DNA from: Mycobacterium sp. ACS4331 | GTDB lineage: Bacteria; Actinomycetota; Actinomycetes; Mycobacteriales; Mycobacteriaceae | Length of the DNA: 64,000 nucleotides | Assembly: GCF_001667265.1 (NCBI RefSeq) | Contig: NZ_LZHW01000013.1 | Location: 62,001-126,000 of the forward strand | Reading direction: 5' to 3' | Shown: positions 48,966 to 57,584 of the stretch, one piece after another | Numbering within the stretch: the stretch's first letter is position 1 | Layout: each line of letters opens with the position of its first letter | Translations under genes and position numbers: made by a program | The notes under the pieces: generated by a model | Databases searched by the model: none | The model's input: only the letters and a program-made list of their open reading frames with translations | Told to the model about the DNA's origin: nothing

Positions 48966-50534
48966 ATGAAAGCGCCTCCTCTCATGGCTGCTCTTCCTCC
49001 TGACGTCCCGATCTGGGGGGCCGATCCTGTGGGGACATTTCCCACCCAGAGAGTGCGACAGCAGCTCACGACCGCGACCTCGGGCTCGGGCGAGGCGCGC
49101 ACGTGGCAGGTCACTCATCGCCGACGTGTCGTGGCCGTCGACGCGGTCGTGGTGATCGCCGCGGTCGCACTGGCGCAGGTGGGCCGATTCCATGTCCTGG
49201 GCACCGAACACTCCGGCCACGTGAGCTGGCAGCGCGCGACGGTTCTGTCGGTGGCCCTGGCCGGCACATGGCTCATCACCCTGGGGGTGCTGCAGTCGCG
49301 CGACGTCTCGCTGATCGGTGTGGGTGGCGAGGAGTACCGGCGCGTGGTCTCGGCCACCGGGTGGGTCTTCGGCGTCACAGCCGTCGCCAGTCTGATTCTG
49401 CAGACCCAGCTTTCGCGCGGATACCTGTTGATCGCGCTTCCGGTCGGACTGATCGGTCTGCTCATCGGTCGAAAGCTGTTGCGCCACGACCTCGCTCGCC
49501 GCCGCGCCGGTGGGCAGTTCATCACGCGAGTCCTCGTGCTCGGCAAGCCCGAACAGGTTCGTGTTCTGTGCACCAGCCTGGTCCGGTCCAAGGACTGCGG
49601 GTACACGGCCGTCGGCGTCTGCATCCCGGGTTACGACGGTGGCCCCGGCAGAGATCTGGTGACCGAGTCCGGAGCGCTGCCGGTGCTGGGGGACGAGGAT
49701 TCGGTGGAGGTCGCGTTGCGCCTCACCGGCGCCGACACGCTGGCCGTCACCGCCGTGGAGCATCTCGGGCACGAGAAGATGCGCCAGCTGGCGTGGCGGT
49801 TGGACTCCCTGGGGGTCGACATCATCGTCGTCCCGGGCATGACCGACATCGCCGGTCCACGGCTGAAGGTGCGCCCGATCGACAACCTGCCGTTGTTCCA
49901 CATCGAACGACCCCGCCGCGACGGTCCGTCGATGTACGGCAAGCGCGTCTTCGATCTGGTGTTCGGCGCCGCGGCCCTGTCGGTCGTGCTTCCGCTGCTG
50001 GCGGCCACCGCACTCGCGATCAAACTCGAGGACGGCGGCCCGGTGTTCTTCCGCCAACTGCGAGTGGGCCAGCACGGCAGGCGGTTTCGGATCATCAAGT
50101 TCCGCAGCATGGTTGTCGACGCCGAGGCCAGAAAGGCCTCCGAGCGGGGCGCCACGGGCTCCGGTGGGTCTGACGCGGTGTTCTTCAAATCGGCCTCGGA
50201 CTCGAGGATCACCCGCGTGGGCCGGGTCATCCGCACGACCAGCGTCGATGAACTGCCGCAGCTGTTCAACGTCCTGGCCGGATCGATGAGCATCGTCGGC
50301 CCGCGTCCGCTGGTCCCCGGGGAGGGGGAGACGGTGGAGCACTTCGTCCAACGCCGGGCCCTGGTGAAGCCGGGCATCACCGGGTTGTGGCAGGTGTCGG
50401 GGCGCTCCGACGTCTCGGATGAGGAGCGCATCCGGCTTGACCACTCCTACGTCGACAACTGGTCCTGGGTGCAGGACCTGCGGATCGTGTGGCAGACCGT
50501 GCGGGCCGTGCTGACCCGCGACGGTGCTTGTTAA
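48966..50534 (+). CDS. Initiating polyprenyl-phosphate sugar-1-phosphate transferase (WbaP/CpsE-like)
   Basis: A 522-residue polyprenyl glycosylphosphotransferase. Four N-terminal membrane helices (about 57-73, 88-110, 130-150, 153-170) and a central CoA-binding-like domain precede the catalytic Bac_transf domain (about 324-522): KRVFDLVFGAAAL, PVFFRQLRVGQHGRRFRIIK, DELPQLFNVLAGSMSIVGPR and PGITGLWQVSGRSD. It starts synthesis by loading the first sugar-1-P on decaprenyl phosphate. ATG 48966 is weakly supported (no good site); 48984 is an alternative. The only gene of its unit, with a CRP-type site upstream. Confidence 0.92.
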   Translation: MKAPPLMAALPPDVPIWGADPVGTFPTQRVRQQLTTATSGSGEARTWQVTHRRRVVAVDAVVVIAAVALAQVGRFHVLGTEHSGHVSWQRATVLSVALAGTWLITLGVLQSRDVSLIGVGGEEYRRVVSATGWVFGVTAVASLILQTQLSRGYLLIALPVGLIGLLIGRKLLRHDLARRRAGGQFITRVLVLGKPEQVRVLCTSLVRSKDCGYTAVGVCIPGYDGGPGRDLVTESGALPVLGDEDSVEVALRLTGADTLAVTAVEHLGHEKMRQLAWRLDSLGVDIIVVPGMTDIAGPRLKVRPIDNLPLFHIERPRRDGPSMYGKRVFDLVFGAAALSVVLPLLAATALAIKLEDGGPVFFRQLRVGQHGRRFRIIKFRSMVVDAEARKASERGATGSGGSDAVFFKSASDSRITRVGRVIRTTSVDELPQLFNVLAGSMSIVGPRPLVPGEGETVEHFVQRRALVKPGITGLWQVSGRSDVSDEERIRLDHSYVDNWSWVQDLRIVWQTVRAVLTRDGAC

Positions 50535-50553
50535 GGCCTGCCGGTCCCCGCAG

Positions 50554-50559
50554 TACTCT
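50554..50559 (+). promoter_or_regulatory. -10 box of birA (leaderless)
   Basis: TACTCT lies 7 nt before the GTG at 50567, so transcription is expected to begin at the start codon. Confidence 0.5.
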
Positions 50560-50566
50560 GCGGAGC

Positions 50567-51382
50567 GTGGACCTCAGTGATCGCCCCGCCCTGGACGCCG
50601 ACACGGTTCGGGCCCGGATCGTCGGGCCGGACAAGCTGTGGCGCCGATTCGACGTCGTGACCGAGACCGGATCGACGAACGCGGATCTGCTGGCCCGGGC
50701 CAGAGCGGGGCAGGACATCGCCGGGGCGGTGTTGGCGGCCGAACATCAGACCGCGGGCCGCGGCCGCAACGGCCGGCAGTGGTCAACCCCGCCGCGATCG
50801 CAGGTCGCGGTGTCGGTGGGGGTGGACCCCGCGGGCGTGCCGTCCTCGGCGTGGGGTCTGCTGCCGCTCGCGACCGGGGTGGCCGTCGTCGACGCGGTGG
50901 CCGCCGTCACCGGCATCGAGGTGAAACTCAAGTGGCCCAACGACGTTCTCGCCGAGACCGGGAAACTCGCCGGAATCCTGGCCGAGGTGGCTTCACCGGC
51001 GCCCATCGTGGTGATCGGCACTGGAATCAACGTGACGCTGTCCGCCGACGAGGTGCCCGATCCGGTCGCGGCCTCGCTGTCCATGCTGGGAGCCTCGGCC
51101 GTCGACCGCACGGCACTGCTGATCGAATTCCTCGCTCAACTCGCCGGCCGGGTCCGGTCATGGCGGGACGCCGAGGGGGCCGACGAGGAGCTGCTCGCCG
51201 ACTACCGGCGCCGCAGTGCGACGCTGGGAACCGAGGTCAAGGCGCTGCTGCCCGGCGATCAGCAGGTGGTCGGGCGCGCCGTCGACGTCGACGAGTTCGG
51301 CCGGCTGCTGATCGACACGGCGGGAGAGCGGATCACCGTGGCTGCCGGGGACGTGACACACCTGCGGCCCGCTCGGCACTGA
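50567..51382 (+). CDS. birA: Biotin-protein ligase BirA
   Basis: A 271-residue group I biotin ligase without the N-terminal DNA-binding domain. Catalytic loop GRGRNGRQWSTP, then LKWPNDVLAETGKLAGILAE (biotin-binding WPND and the KxxGIL lysine) and IGTGINVTLS are intact; the C-terminal SH3-like domain is present. It biotinylates AccA3. In M. tuberculosis birA lies next to accD5; here it lies about 17 kb away, after the polysaccharide cluster. GTG 50567 follows the -10 box at 50554. The 3' end overlaps the convergent membrane gene by 50 nt. Confidence 0.93.
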   Translation: MDLSDRPALDADTVRARIVGPDKLWRRFDVVTETGSTNADLLARARAGQDIAGAVLAAEHQTAGRGRNGRQWSTPPRSQVAVSVGVDPAGVPSSAWGLLPLATGVAVVDAVAAVTGIEVKLKWPNDVLAETGKLAGILAEVASPAPIVVIGTGINVTLSADEVPDPVAASLSMLGASAVDRTALLIEFLAQLAGRVRSWRDAEGADEELLADYRRRSATLGTEVKALLPGDQQVVGRAVDVDEFGRLLIDTAGERITVAAGDVTHLRPARH

Positions 51383-51683
51383 TCCCGCTTGGCGTCGACG
51401 TCGCGGTGTCAGCGGGCGGCGGGGCGTTGAGGTGCTGGAAGCCCAGCACGAAACACACCGCGGCGATCAACGCCCAGAGGCTGCCCAGTGCCCAGTCCCA
51501 GCTGTCCGTGCCGGTCGCGACCACCAGCAGGTACACCGCGACCGCGACCAGCGGATAGCCCAGGGTGACGTAGAAGCGGGCCAGCGAATTGGTTCGCCAG
51601 TTGGGGTGGCGGCGGTTCCTGAGATGCCAGCCGCCGAGGGCCAGGACGAGGGCTATGCCCACCCCGGTCATCGTGTGCCCCAT
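51333..51683 (-). CDS. Small conserved membrane protein
   Basis: 116 residues with three hydrophobic helices (about 4-20, 41-59, 67-86), a Trp/Arg-rich loop between helices 1 and 2, and a Pro/Arg-rich tail. I do not recognise a domain. ATG 51683 has a GAGGGGCT site. The 3' 50 nt overlap birA, so the ends of both transcripts are antisense. The 177-bp gap to the next gene holds nothing I can support. Confidence 0.6.
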   Translation of the reverse strand: MGHTMTGVGIALVLALGGWHLRNRRHPNWRTNSLARFYVTLGYPLVAVAVYLLVVATGTDSWDWALGSLWALIAAVCFVLGFQHLNAPPPADTATSTPSGISAERAAGVSRPRQPR

Positions 51684-51860
51684 GAGAGCCCCTCGGTGTC
51701 GGCTGCGGAAACCGGTCCTGGCAAACCCTGGGGCCGGTGTGCTGAGGGATTCTACTCTGCACCCAGCAATCCGCGGGCACGTGCGCTCACTGGGCGAATC
51801 TGGCCGTATTCTTAGTCTTCACCGGGCCGAGGCGAGCGTGTTGGTCCGCGTCCAGCGAAC

Positions 51861-52568
51861 TCACAGAAATCTGGTGACCTTCTCGGTCTGCGCACGGCGC
51901 TCCCGGGTGGCCGCGTCCTCGTTGGCCACCTGCACCAGGGAGGCGCCGGAGGCCAGGACCGCCACCAGGTTGCGCAGCAGGTCTTCTGGGGTGGCCCAGC
52001 CGTGCGTCGACAGAACCCGATCCGCGCCGCTGAGGCCGAGCGTCGCAGCCTGCGCGCGCGCCTCGGCCAGCACCTCGTCGACCGTGCGACCGGCCAACGC
52101 CGGGCCCGGAACCCGTTCGGGCACAATCTGGTCGCCCTGGGCGCGCACCGCCGTCGCGTAGTCGGTGAGGCCAACCGGAAGATCCGCGACCGGTTTGCCG
52201 AACGCGTCCAGCGACAGCACCGCGATCTCGCCCATGCCCACGGCCTCCTCGGCCTCAAGGAGGCGGTCGGCGGTGCACAGCGCGACGTCCGCCGGACCCG
52301 TCAACGTCACCTGCGCGCCGATCCACCAGGCTCCGAGCAGCACCGCGGCGGTCTGCCAGTGCGCGGGCAGCAGCACGGCGACCGTCGTCGAGGGGTCGGC
52401 GCCGAGTTCGTCGCGCAGCAGGTTGGCGGTCTTGGCGGCCCAGTTGGCCAGTGTCACCGTCGACAGCTCAATGCGCTCACCGGTGGCATCGTCGTAATAG
52501 GTGATGCGGGGTCCCGCGGGGTTGTCCCGCATCAGGGGGTCAAGGATCTCGTCCGTCAGGGTCGGCAC
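51861..52568 (-). CDS. TIGR03089 family protein (AMP-binding-like N-terminal domain)
   Basis: 235 residues resembling the N-terminal part of acyl/aryl-AMP-forming enzymes (DDATGERIELSTVTLANWAA, VAVLLPAHWQTAAVLLGAWW), but it stops far short of a full adenylation domain and has no ATP P-loop or C-terminal subdomain. This is the TIGR03089 family; the orthologue is Rv3268. It probably binds a nucleotide or acyl group without full catalysis (inference). The neighbouring lcp1 ends 13 bp away on the same strand; both belong to the conserved lcp1-rmlD neighbourhood. Confidence 0.82.
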   Translation of the reverse strand: MPTLTDEILDPLMRDNPAGPRITYYDDATGERIELSTVTLANWAAKTANLLRDELGADPSTTVAVLLPAHWQTAAVLLGAWWIGAQVTLTGPADVALCTADRLLEAEEAVGMGEIAVLSLDAFGKPVADLPVGLTDYATAVRAQGDQIVPERVPGPALAGRTVDEVLAEARAQAATLGLSGADRVLSTHGWATPEDLLRNLVAVLASGASLVQVANEDAATRERRAQTEKVTRFL

Positions 52569-52581
52569 CGGTGTCCTCGGC

Positions 52582-54045
52582 TCAGTTGACGCACTGCGGG
52601 TCGTCGGAGCCCGCGGTGAGGATGGGTGAGGGCAGGGACTCCGACGTGGCCGCGGCGACCGGACTCGCGTCGCTGGTCTCGGGCGAGTAGCCCTCCAGCC
52701 CCGACCCGGGACCGGTGTAGTCGTAGGACAGCACGACCCGCACCGCCCCCTCGGGCACCGAACCGTCGGCGACGATCGGGAGGTTGCCCAGTTCCTTGGC
52801 GACGGCCTGTGCGCCGAGGTCGTCGACGGTGGCCGCCTGAACCTGGCTGTTGGGCACCTTCGGGCCCTCGTTGTTGCCGACGTTGCCGCCGGTGAAACCG
52901 CGGCTCGTCAGCACCTGCGAGACCGCGGCGGCCAGGCCGCCGACGTCGGAGTCGTTGATGACGTCGACCGTCGTCTTGTCGGGGGAGTAGGCGACCTCTT
53001 CGGTCTTGCCCTCGTCCTGGCCCTGCAGCAGGCTGTGCACCCATTCCTTGACGTTGTCGGGATCGATCCGGACCACGCTCTGCATGCCGTCATCGCTCCA
53101 CCCGGCCTCATCGAGCACCGGGATGGTGGCGAACACGACGCTGCCCGCGGCCAGCTTCTGCAGCTGGTCGACGAAATTCATGATGTCCCAGCCCTCGGAC
53201 AGCACCACCGAGCGCTGCACGGCCTCCTGCAGCCGGTTCAGCGTCGCGGGACTCGACAGCGTCTGGCTCGAGATCACCTGGTGGGCAAGCGAAGCCATCA
53301 CCGCCTGCTGACGCACCACGCGGTCGAGGTCGCCGCGCGGAAGGTCATGCCGCTGGCGGACGAAGCTCAACGCCTGCGGCCCGTCCAGCTTCTGCCAGCC
53401 CGCAGGGAAGTCGGCACCTGAAAGAGGTTCGTACACCGCGTTTTTGAGGCAGACGTCGACTCCGCCGAGGGCGTCGGTGATCAGTGCGAATCCGAGCAGG
53501 CCGATTTCTGCGTAGTGGTCGACAGTCACGCCGGTCAGATGTGCCACGGTCTCGATCAGAGCCTCACGGCCGGCTTCGGTGCCGCGCTTCTCACCTTCGA
53601 CGGGGTCCATGCCCTGGTTCTCGATGAGTTCCTTCATCGTGGCCAGCTTGGCGTCGCCGTACACGCCGTTGATCTTCATCTTGCCCTGGTGGTCGGGCAG
53701 CTCGACGTAGGTGTCGCGCGGGATGGAGATCGCGGTCGCGGACTTCCCGTTGTTGGGGATGCGGACCAGGATGATGGTGTCGGTGTTGGTCGCGACGTCG
53801 TCGCCCACCCGCAGGGTTGCCAACTCCTCGGCCGACAGCGGGTTGCCGTGCGCATCGGTGCGACTGTCGACGCCGACCAGCAGGATGTCGATCGCGCCGT
53901 CCTCACCGCCGCCGCCGAGCGCCGCGGTGCTGATGTGGTTGATCCCGCCCTCGAACGAGCGGATCTTGGCCCAGGCCACGCCCGTGCCGAGCACGATGGC
54001 GACGGCAATCACGGACGCGATGACGCGACTGACCCGGACTGGCAT
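52582..54045 (-). CDS. lcp1: LytR-CpsA-Psr ligase, Lcp1 (Rv3267-like)
   Basis: 487 residues: an N-terminal membrane helix (about 7-26), the LytR-CpsA-Psr catalytic domain (ILLVGVDSRTDAHGNPL, TNTDTIILVRI, AISIPRDTYVELPDHQGKMK, SFVRQRHDLPRGDLDRVVRQ) and a C-terminal LytR_C domain. Conserved Arg and Asp residues for pyrophosphate-lipid binding are present. The mycobacterial orthologue (Rv3267) attaches arabinogalactan to peptidoglycan. Start ATG 54045. Divergent from rmlD, whose product makes the rhamnose of that linkage. Confidence 0.9.
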   Translation of the reverse strand: MPVRVSRVIASVIAVAIVLGTGVAWAKIRSFEGGINHISTAALGGGGEDGAIDILLVGVDSRTDAHGNPLSAEELATLRVGDDVATNTDTIILVRIPNNGKSATAISIPRDTYVELPDHQGKMKINGVYGDAKLATMKELIENQGMDPVEGEKRGTEAGREALIETVAHLTGVTVDHYAEIGLLGFALITDALGGVDVCLKNAVYEPLSGADFPAGWQKLDGPQALSFVRQRHDLPRGDLDRVVRQQAVMASLAHQVISSQTLSSPATLNRLQEAVQRSVVLSEGWDIMNFVDQLQKLAAGSVVFATIPVLDEAGWSDDGMQSVVRIDPDNVKEWVHSLLQGQDEGKTEEVAYSPDKTTVDVINDSDVGGLAAAVSQVLTSRGFTGGNVGNNEGPKVPNSQVQAATVDDLGAQAVAKELGNLPIVADGSVPEGAVRVVLSYDYTGPGSGLEGYSPETSDASPVAAATSESLPSPILTAGSDDPQCVN

Positions 54046-54113
54046 CAGCCCAGGCTACTTGCGGACACCGGCAGAGGCGGGTAGCCGGGGTCGGCGTGCC
54101 AGACTCTTCTGTT

Positions 54114-54971
54114 GTGTCGGAGCGGATCGTCATCACGGGTGCGGCAGGCCAGGTCGGCAGTTTCCTCGCGCGGCGCGCCGAGCGAGAGGGACGGCGGGTT
54201 CTGGCGTTGACCTCGGCGCAGTGGGACATCACCGATCCGTCCGCCGCGCCGGAACTGACCAGCGGCGATGTCGTGGTCAACTGCGCGGCCATGACCAACG
54301 TCGACGCCGCGGAGGGTGACCCGGACCGGGCCTTCGCGGTCAACGGCACCGGTGCGGGCCATGTCGCTCGGGCGTGCGCGCGGGCCGGCGCGCACGTGGT
54401 GCACATCTCCACCGACTACGTCTTCAGCGGTGACTTCGGCGACGCCGGCCCCAGGCCTTACGAACCGGACGACGTCACGTCTCCGCTGTCGGTCTACGGC
54501 CACAGCAAGCTCGCCGGAGAGCACGCGGTGCTCGAGGCGGCGCCCACGGCGACGGTGGTTCGGACGTCGTGGGTGTACACCGGCGCCGACGGGTCGGATT
54601 TCGCGGCGGTGATGGCGCGGCGGGCGCGGGCCGGCGAGGGCGCAGAGGTGGTCGACGATCAGACCGGCTCGCCGACCTACACCGGGGACCTGGTGACGGC
54701 CCTGCTGCAGATTGTCGATGACGGTCTCGAGGGCTGTGTGCTGCACGCGGCCAATGGGGGCGCGGCCAGTCGATACGAGCAGGCCCGCGCGGTCTACGCC
54801 GCGGTGGGGGCCGACCCCGATCTGGTCCGGCCGGTGAGCACCGACCGGTTCCCACGGCCTGCGGCGCGACCCACCTATTCGGCGCTGGGCTCGCGGCTGT
54901 CCACCGCGGCCGGGCTCGCGGCGCTGCGGCCCTGGCCAGACGCCGTGGATCAGGCTCTCGCCGAGGCATGA
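54114..54971 (+). CDS. rmlD: dTDP-4-dehydrorhamnose reductase
   Basis: A 285-residue SDR. It starts with the Rossmann motif RIVITGAAGQVGSFLARRAE and shows the catalytic tyrosine and lysine in VYGHSKLAGE and a STDYVFSGDFG segment. RmlD makes dTDP-L-rhamnose, needed by WbbL. The orthologue is Rv3266c. Start GTG 54114 is close to a GACTCT box (54102-54107); the upstream ATG at 54096 would lie at its promoter. Confidence 0.92.
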   Translation: MSERIVITGAAGQVGSFLARRAEREGRRVLALTSAQWDITDPSAAPELTSGDVVVNCAAMTNVDAAEGDPDRAFAVNGTGAGHVARACARAGAHVVHISTDYVFSGDFGDAGPRPYEPDDVTSPLSVYGHSKLAGEHAVLEAAPTATVVRTSWVYTGADGSDFAAVMARRARAGEGAEVVDDQTGSPTYTGDLVTALLQIVDDGLEGCVLHAANGGAASRYEQARAVYAAVGADPDLVRPVSTDRFPRPAARPTYSALGSRLSTAAGLAALRPWPDAVDQALAEA

Positions 54972-54983
54972 CCCCTCGCCAGC

Positions 54984-54989
54984 TACCCT
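54984..54989 (+). promoter_or_regulatory. -10 box of wbbL (leaderless)
   Basis: TACCCT (TANNNT) lies 7 nt before the wbbL GTG at 54997, so wbbL has a start separate from rmlD. Confidence 0.45.
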
Positions 54990-54996
54990 TTCTGCC

Positions 54997-55875
54997 GTGA
55001 CCGACGAACTGCCCGTGGTGACGGTGACCTATTCACCGGGTGCGCATCTCGAGCGGTTCCTGTCGTCGTTGACCGTGGCCACCGACCGACCCGTGCAGGT
55101 CGTGATCGCCGACAACGGTTCGGACGACGGGGCCCCCGAGGCCGCCGTCGAGCGCTACCCCAATGCGCGCCTGCTGCGCACAGGCGGGAACCTGGGCTAC
55201 GGCACCGCGGTCAACCGTGGAGTCACGGAGGTCGGCCCGGATGCCGGTGAGTTCATCGTGATCGCCAACCCGGATGTGGTGTGGTCGCCGGGCAGCATCG
55301 ACAGCTTGATCGAGGTCGCGCGACGCTGGCCGCGAGCCGGCGCGGTGGGGCCGCTGATCCGGGACCCCGACGGCTCGGTGTACCCGTCGGCACGGCACCT
55401 GCCCAGCATCATCAGGGGCGGTATGCACGCCGTGGTCGGACCGTTCTGGAAGAACAACCCGTGGACGGCCGCCTACCGGCAGGACCACGAGACGCCCAGC
55501 GAACGCGCGGTCGGCTGGCTGTCGGGGTCGTGCCTTCTGGTGCGCCGGTCGGCGTTCGAGGACATCGGCGGCTTCGACGAGCGCTACTTCATGTACATGG
55601 AGGACGTCGACCTCGGTGACCGCCTGGGCCGGGCCGGATGGCTCAACGTCTACGCGCCGTCGGCGGAGATTCTGCACGCCAAGGGACACTCGACGGGGCG
55701 GGATCCGGCCCGGAATCTCGCGGCGCACCACGACAGCACCTGGACCTATCTCTCGGACCGGCACACCGGTCTGCGCAATGCGCCACTGCGGTGGGCGATG
55801 CGCAGCGCGCTCACCGTACGATCAGGGCTCGTCGTGCGCCGCTCACGGCGGGAGATGAGGAGGCGGAAGACATGA
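54997..55875 (+). CDS. wbbL: dTDP-Rha:GlcNAc-PP-decaprenol rhamnosyltransferase WbbL
   Basis: A 292-residue GT2 rhamnosyltransferase (Rv3265c). VVTVTYSPGAHLERFLSSLT, VVIADNGSDDGAPEAAV, the metal-binding IANPDVVW, and GFDERYFMYMEDVDLGDRL (the D-x-x-D general-base region) are visible. It adds rhamnose to GlcNAc-PP-decaprenol, forming the linker between arabinogalactan and peptidoglycan, and is essential in mycobacteria. The stop overlaps the next gene's ATG (ATGA). Confidence 0.93.
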   Translation: MTDELPVVTVTYSPGAHLERFLSSLTVATDRPVQVVIADNGSDDGAPEAAVERYPNARLLRTGGNLGYGTAVNRGVTEVGPDAGEFIVIANPDVVWSPGSIDSLIEVARRWPRAGAVGPLIRDPDGSVYPSARHLPSIIRGGMHAVVGPFWKNNPWTAAYRQDHETPSERAVGWLSGSCLLVRRSAFEDIGGFDERYFMYMEDVDLGDRLGRAGWLNVYAPSAEILHAKGHSTGRDPARNLAAHHDSTWTYLSDRHTGLRNAPLRWAMRSALTVRSGLVVRRSRREMRRRKT

Positions 55876-56957
55876 GCGACTTCGATCCCAAGAAGGTGGA
55901 TGCCGTCGTCCTCGTCGGTGGTAAGGGCACCCGGCTCCGGCCGCTGACGCTGTCGATGCCCAAACCGATGCTGCCCACCGCGGGCCTGCCGTTCCTGACC
56001 CACCTGCTGTCGCGGATCGCGGCGGCCGGCATCGAACACGTGGTGCTGGGCACGTCCTACAAGGCCGCGGTGTTCGAGAATGAGTTCGGTGACGGGTCCA
56101 AGCTGGGCCTGCAGATCGAGTACGTCTTCGAACCCGAACCCCTGGGCACCGGCGGCGGCATCGCGAACGTCGCCGACAAGCTGCGCCACGACACCGCGGT
56201 GGTGTTCAACGGCGACGTGCTGTCGGGTGCGGATCTCGGTGAGCTGCTGCGGTTCCACCACAACCACGACGCGCAGGTGTCGATGCACCTTGTGCGAGTC
56301 AGTGATCCGCGTGCGTTCGGGTCCGTGCCGACCGACGCCGAGGGCCGGGTCACGGCCTTCCTCGAGAAGACCGACGATCCGCCCACCGACCAGATCAACG
56401 CGGGATGTTACGTTTTCGACCGCGACATCATCGACCGCATCCCGCGCGGACGCGAGGTCTCGGTGGAGCGGGAGGTCTTCCCGGCCCTGCTCACCGACGA
56501 CGTCAAGATCTGCGGTTACGTCGACGCCTCGTACTGGCGCGACATGGGCACGCCGGAGGATTTCGTCCGCGGCTCCTCGGACCTGGTCCGCGGGCTGGCG
56601 CCCTCGCCGGCACTTCTCGGCCAGCGGGGGGAGAGCCTTGTGCACGACGGTGCTTCGGTGGCGCCGGGTGCGGTGCTGGTGGGCGGGACCGTCGTGGGCC
56701 GTGGTGCCGAGATCGGCCCCGGTGTGCGACTCGACGGTGCGGTGATCTTCGACGGCGCCCGGGTCGAGGCGGGGTCGATGATCGAACGGTCGATCGTCGG
56801 CTTCGGCGCGCATATCGGTCCGCGGGCGTTGATCCGTGACGGTGTGATCGGCGACGGCGCGGTCATCGGAGCGCGGTGTGAACTGCTGCGCGGTGCCCGG
56901 GTGTGGCCCGGGGTCGTGTTGCCGGACTGCGGGATTCGCTACTCGAGCGACGTCTAG
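55872..56957 (+). CDS. manB: Mannose-1-phosphate guanylyltransferase (GDP-mannose pyrophosphorylase)
   Basis: 361 residues: an N-terminal nucleotidyltransferase (VVLVGGKGTRLRPLTLSMPK, VVFNGDVLSG) and a C-terminal left-handed beta-helix of hexapeptide repeats (VGRGAEIGPGVRLDGAVIF ...). It makes GDP-mannose for mannosides and, possibly, the neighbouring EPS cluster. H37Rv annotation calls this orthologue (Rv3264c) manB, although the name also denotes phosphomannomutase. ATG 55872 overlaps the wbbL stop. Confidence 0.92.
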   Translation: MSDFDPKKVDAVVLVGGKGTRLRPLTLSMPKPMLPTAGLPFLTHLLSRIAAAGIEHVVLGTSYKAAVFENEFGDGSKLGLQIEYVFEPEPLGTGGGIANVADKLRHDTAVVFNGDVLSGADLGELLRFHHNHDAQVSMHLVRVSDPRAFGSVPTDAEGRVTAFLEKTDDPPTDQINAGCYVFDRDIIDRIPRGREVSVEREVFPALLTDDVKICGYVDASYWRDMGTPEDFVRGSSDLVRGLAPSPALLGQRGESLVHDGASVAPGAVLVGGTVVGRGAEIGPGVRLDGAVIFDGARVEAGSMIERSIVGFGAHIGPRALIRDGVIGDGAVIGARCELLRGARVWPGVVLPDCGIRYSSDV

Positions 56958-56962
56958 TCTTT

Positions 56963-56980
56963 CCCGCGACCGCTCGCGGG
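56963..56980. terminator. Hairpin terminator after manB
   Basis: CCCGCGA (56963-56969), CCGC loop, TCGCGGG (56974-56980), starting a few bases after the manB stop. No U-tract. Confidence 0.65.
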
Positions 56981-56994
56981 CTCAGTTCTGAAAA

Positions 56995-57042
56995 TGTGCG
57001 GATCTGCAGTGTTTTTCGTTGAAACACCGGCAATTCCGCACA
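56995..57042. repeat. Long imperfect inverted repeat (probable terminator of the convergent NUDIX gene)
   Basis: TGTGCGGA at the left end and TCCGCACA at the right end begin an almost unbroken stem whose inner arms are GTGTTT and AAACAC around a short AT-rich loop. It is 2 bp from the NUDIX stop. As an RNA hairpin it would terminate the fbiA-fbiB-nudix transcript; it could also be a dispersed REP-like element. Confidence 0.55.
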
Positions 57043-57044
57043 AA

Positions 57045-57584
57045 TCAGCCCAGCGCACGGGCGTGGGCGACGAGCTGTGCCAGGGCGTCATCGGTGCCGG
57101 ACGGCAGTGCGGCCACGGGCCACCACCGCAGATCCAGTGACTCGGCGCTGATCGCCGGAGTGGCACCGGCCGGGGCGTAGGCGGTGAACTGCATGTCCAG
57201 GTGCCTGGTCGGCACGCCCAGCGAACATGTCAGCGGATGGACATGCAGCGCCGTGAGATTCGGATCGATGTCCAGGCCCGGCATACCGGACTCCTCGGTG
57301 CCCTCGCGCAGTGCGGCCGCGACGATGTCGGTGTCGGTGTCCTCACAGTGCCCGCCCAACTGGACCCACCGTCCCAGCCGGGGATGCAGAGTGAGCAGCA
57401 CGTGCTCGCGGGTGTGGTCCAGTACCGCCACCGAGGCCGTGATGTGCCCGGGCGCACACGCCCGCCGGCACGCGTCCTCCCGCGCCTCCACGAACGCGAG
57501 CACGGCGTGCCGCAGGGCGTCCTGCGCGGGATCGGGTGCGGCCCAGTCGGAGAGCGTCGCGATCACGGACTCGCGAAGTGTCAC
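57045..57584 (-). CDS. NUDIX hydrolase (coupled to fbiB)
   Basis: A 179-residue NUDIX-fold hydrolase with the NUDIX box ([20 protein letters not shown] then EESGM; the box Glu pair is in REGTEESG). Such enzymes cleave nucleoside diphosphates linked to another moiety. GTG 57584 overlaps the fbiB stop (GTGA). I do not recall a NUDIX gene in this position in M. tuberculosis, where Rv3263 lies next to fbiB, so the pairing with F420 synthesis may be lineage-specific. Substrate unknown. Confidence 0.82.
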   Translation of the reverse strand: MTLRESVIATLSDWAAPDPAQDALRHAVLAFVEAREDACRRACAPGHITASVAVLDHTREHVLLTLHPRLGRWVQLGGHCEDTDTDIVAAALREGTEESGMPGLDIDPNLTALHVHPLTCSLGVPTRHLDMQFTAYAPAGATPAISAESLDLRWWPVAALPSGTDDALAQLVAHARALG

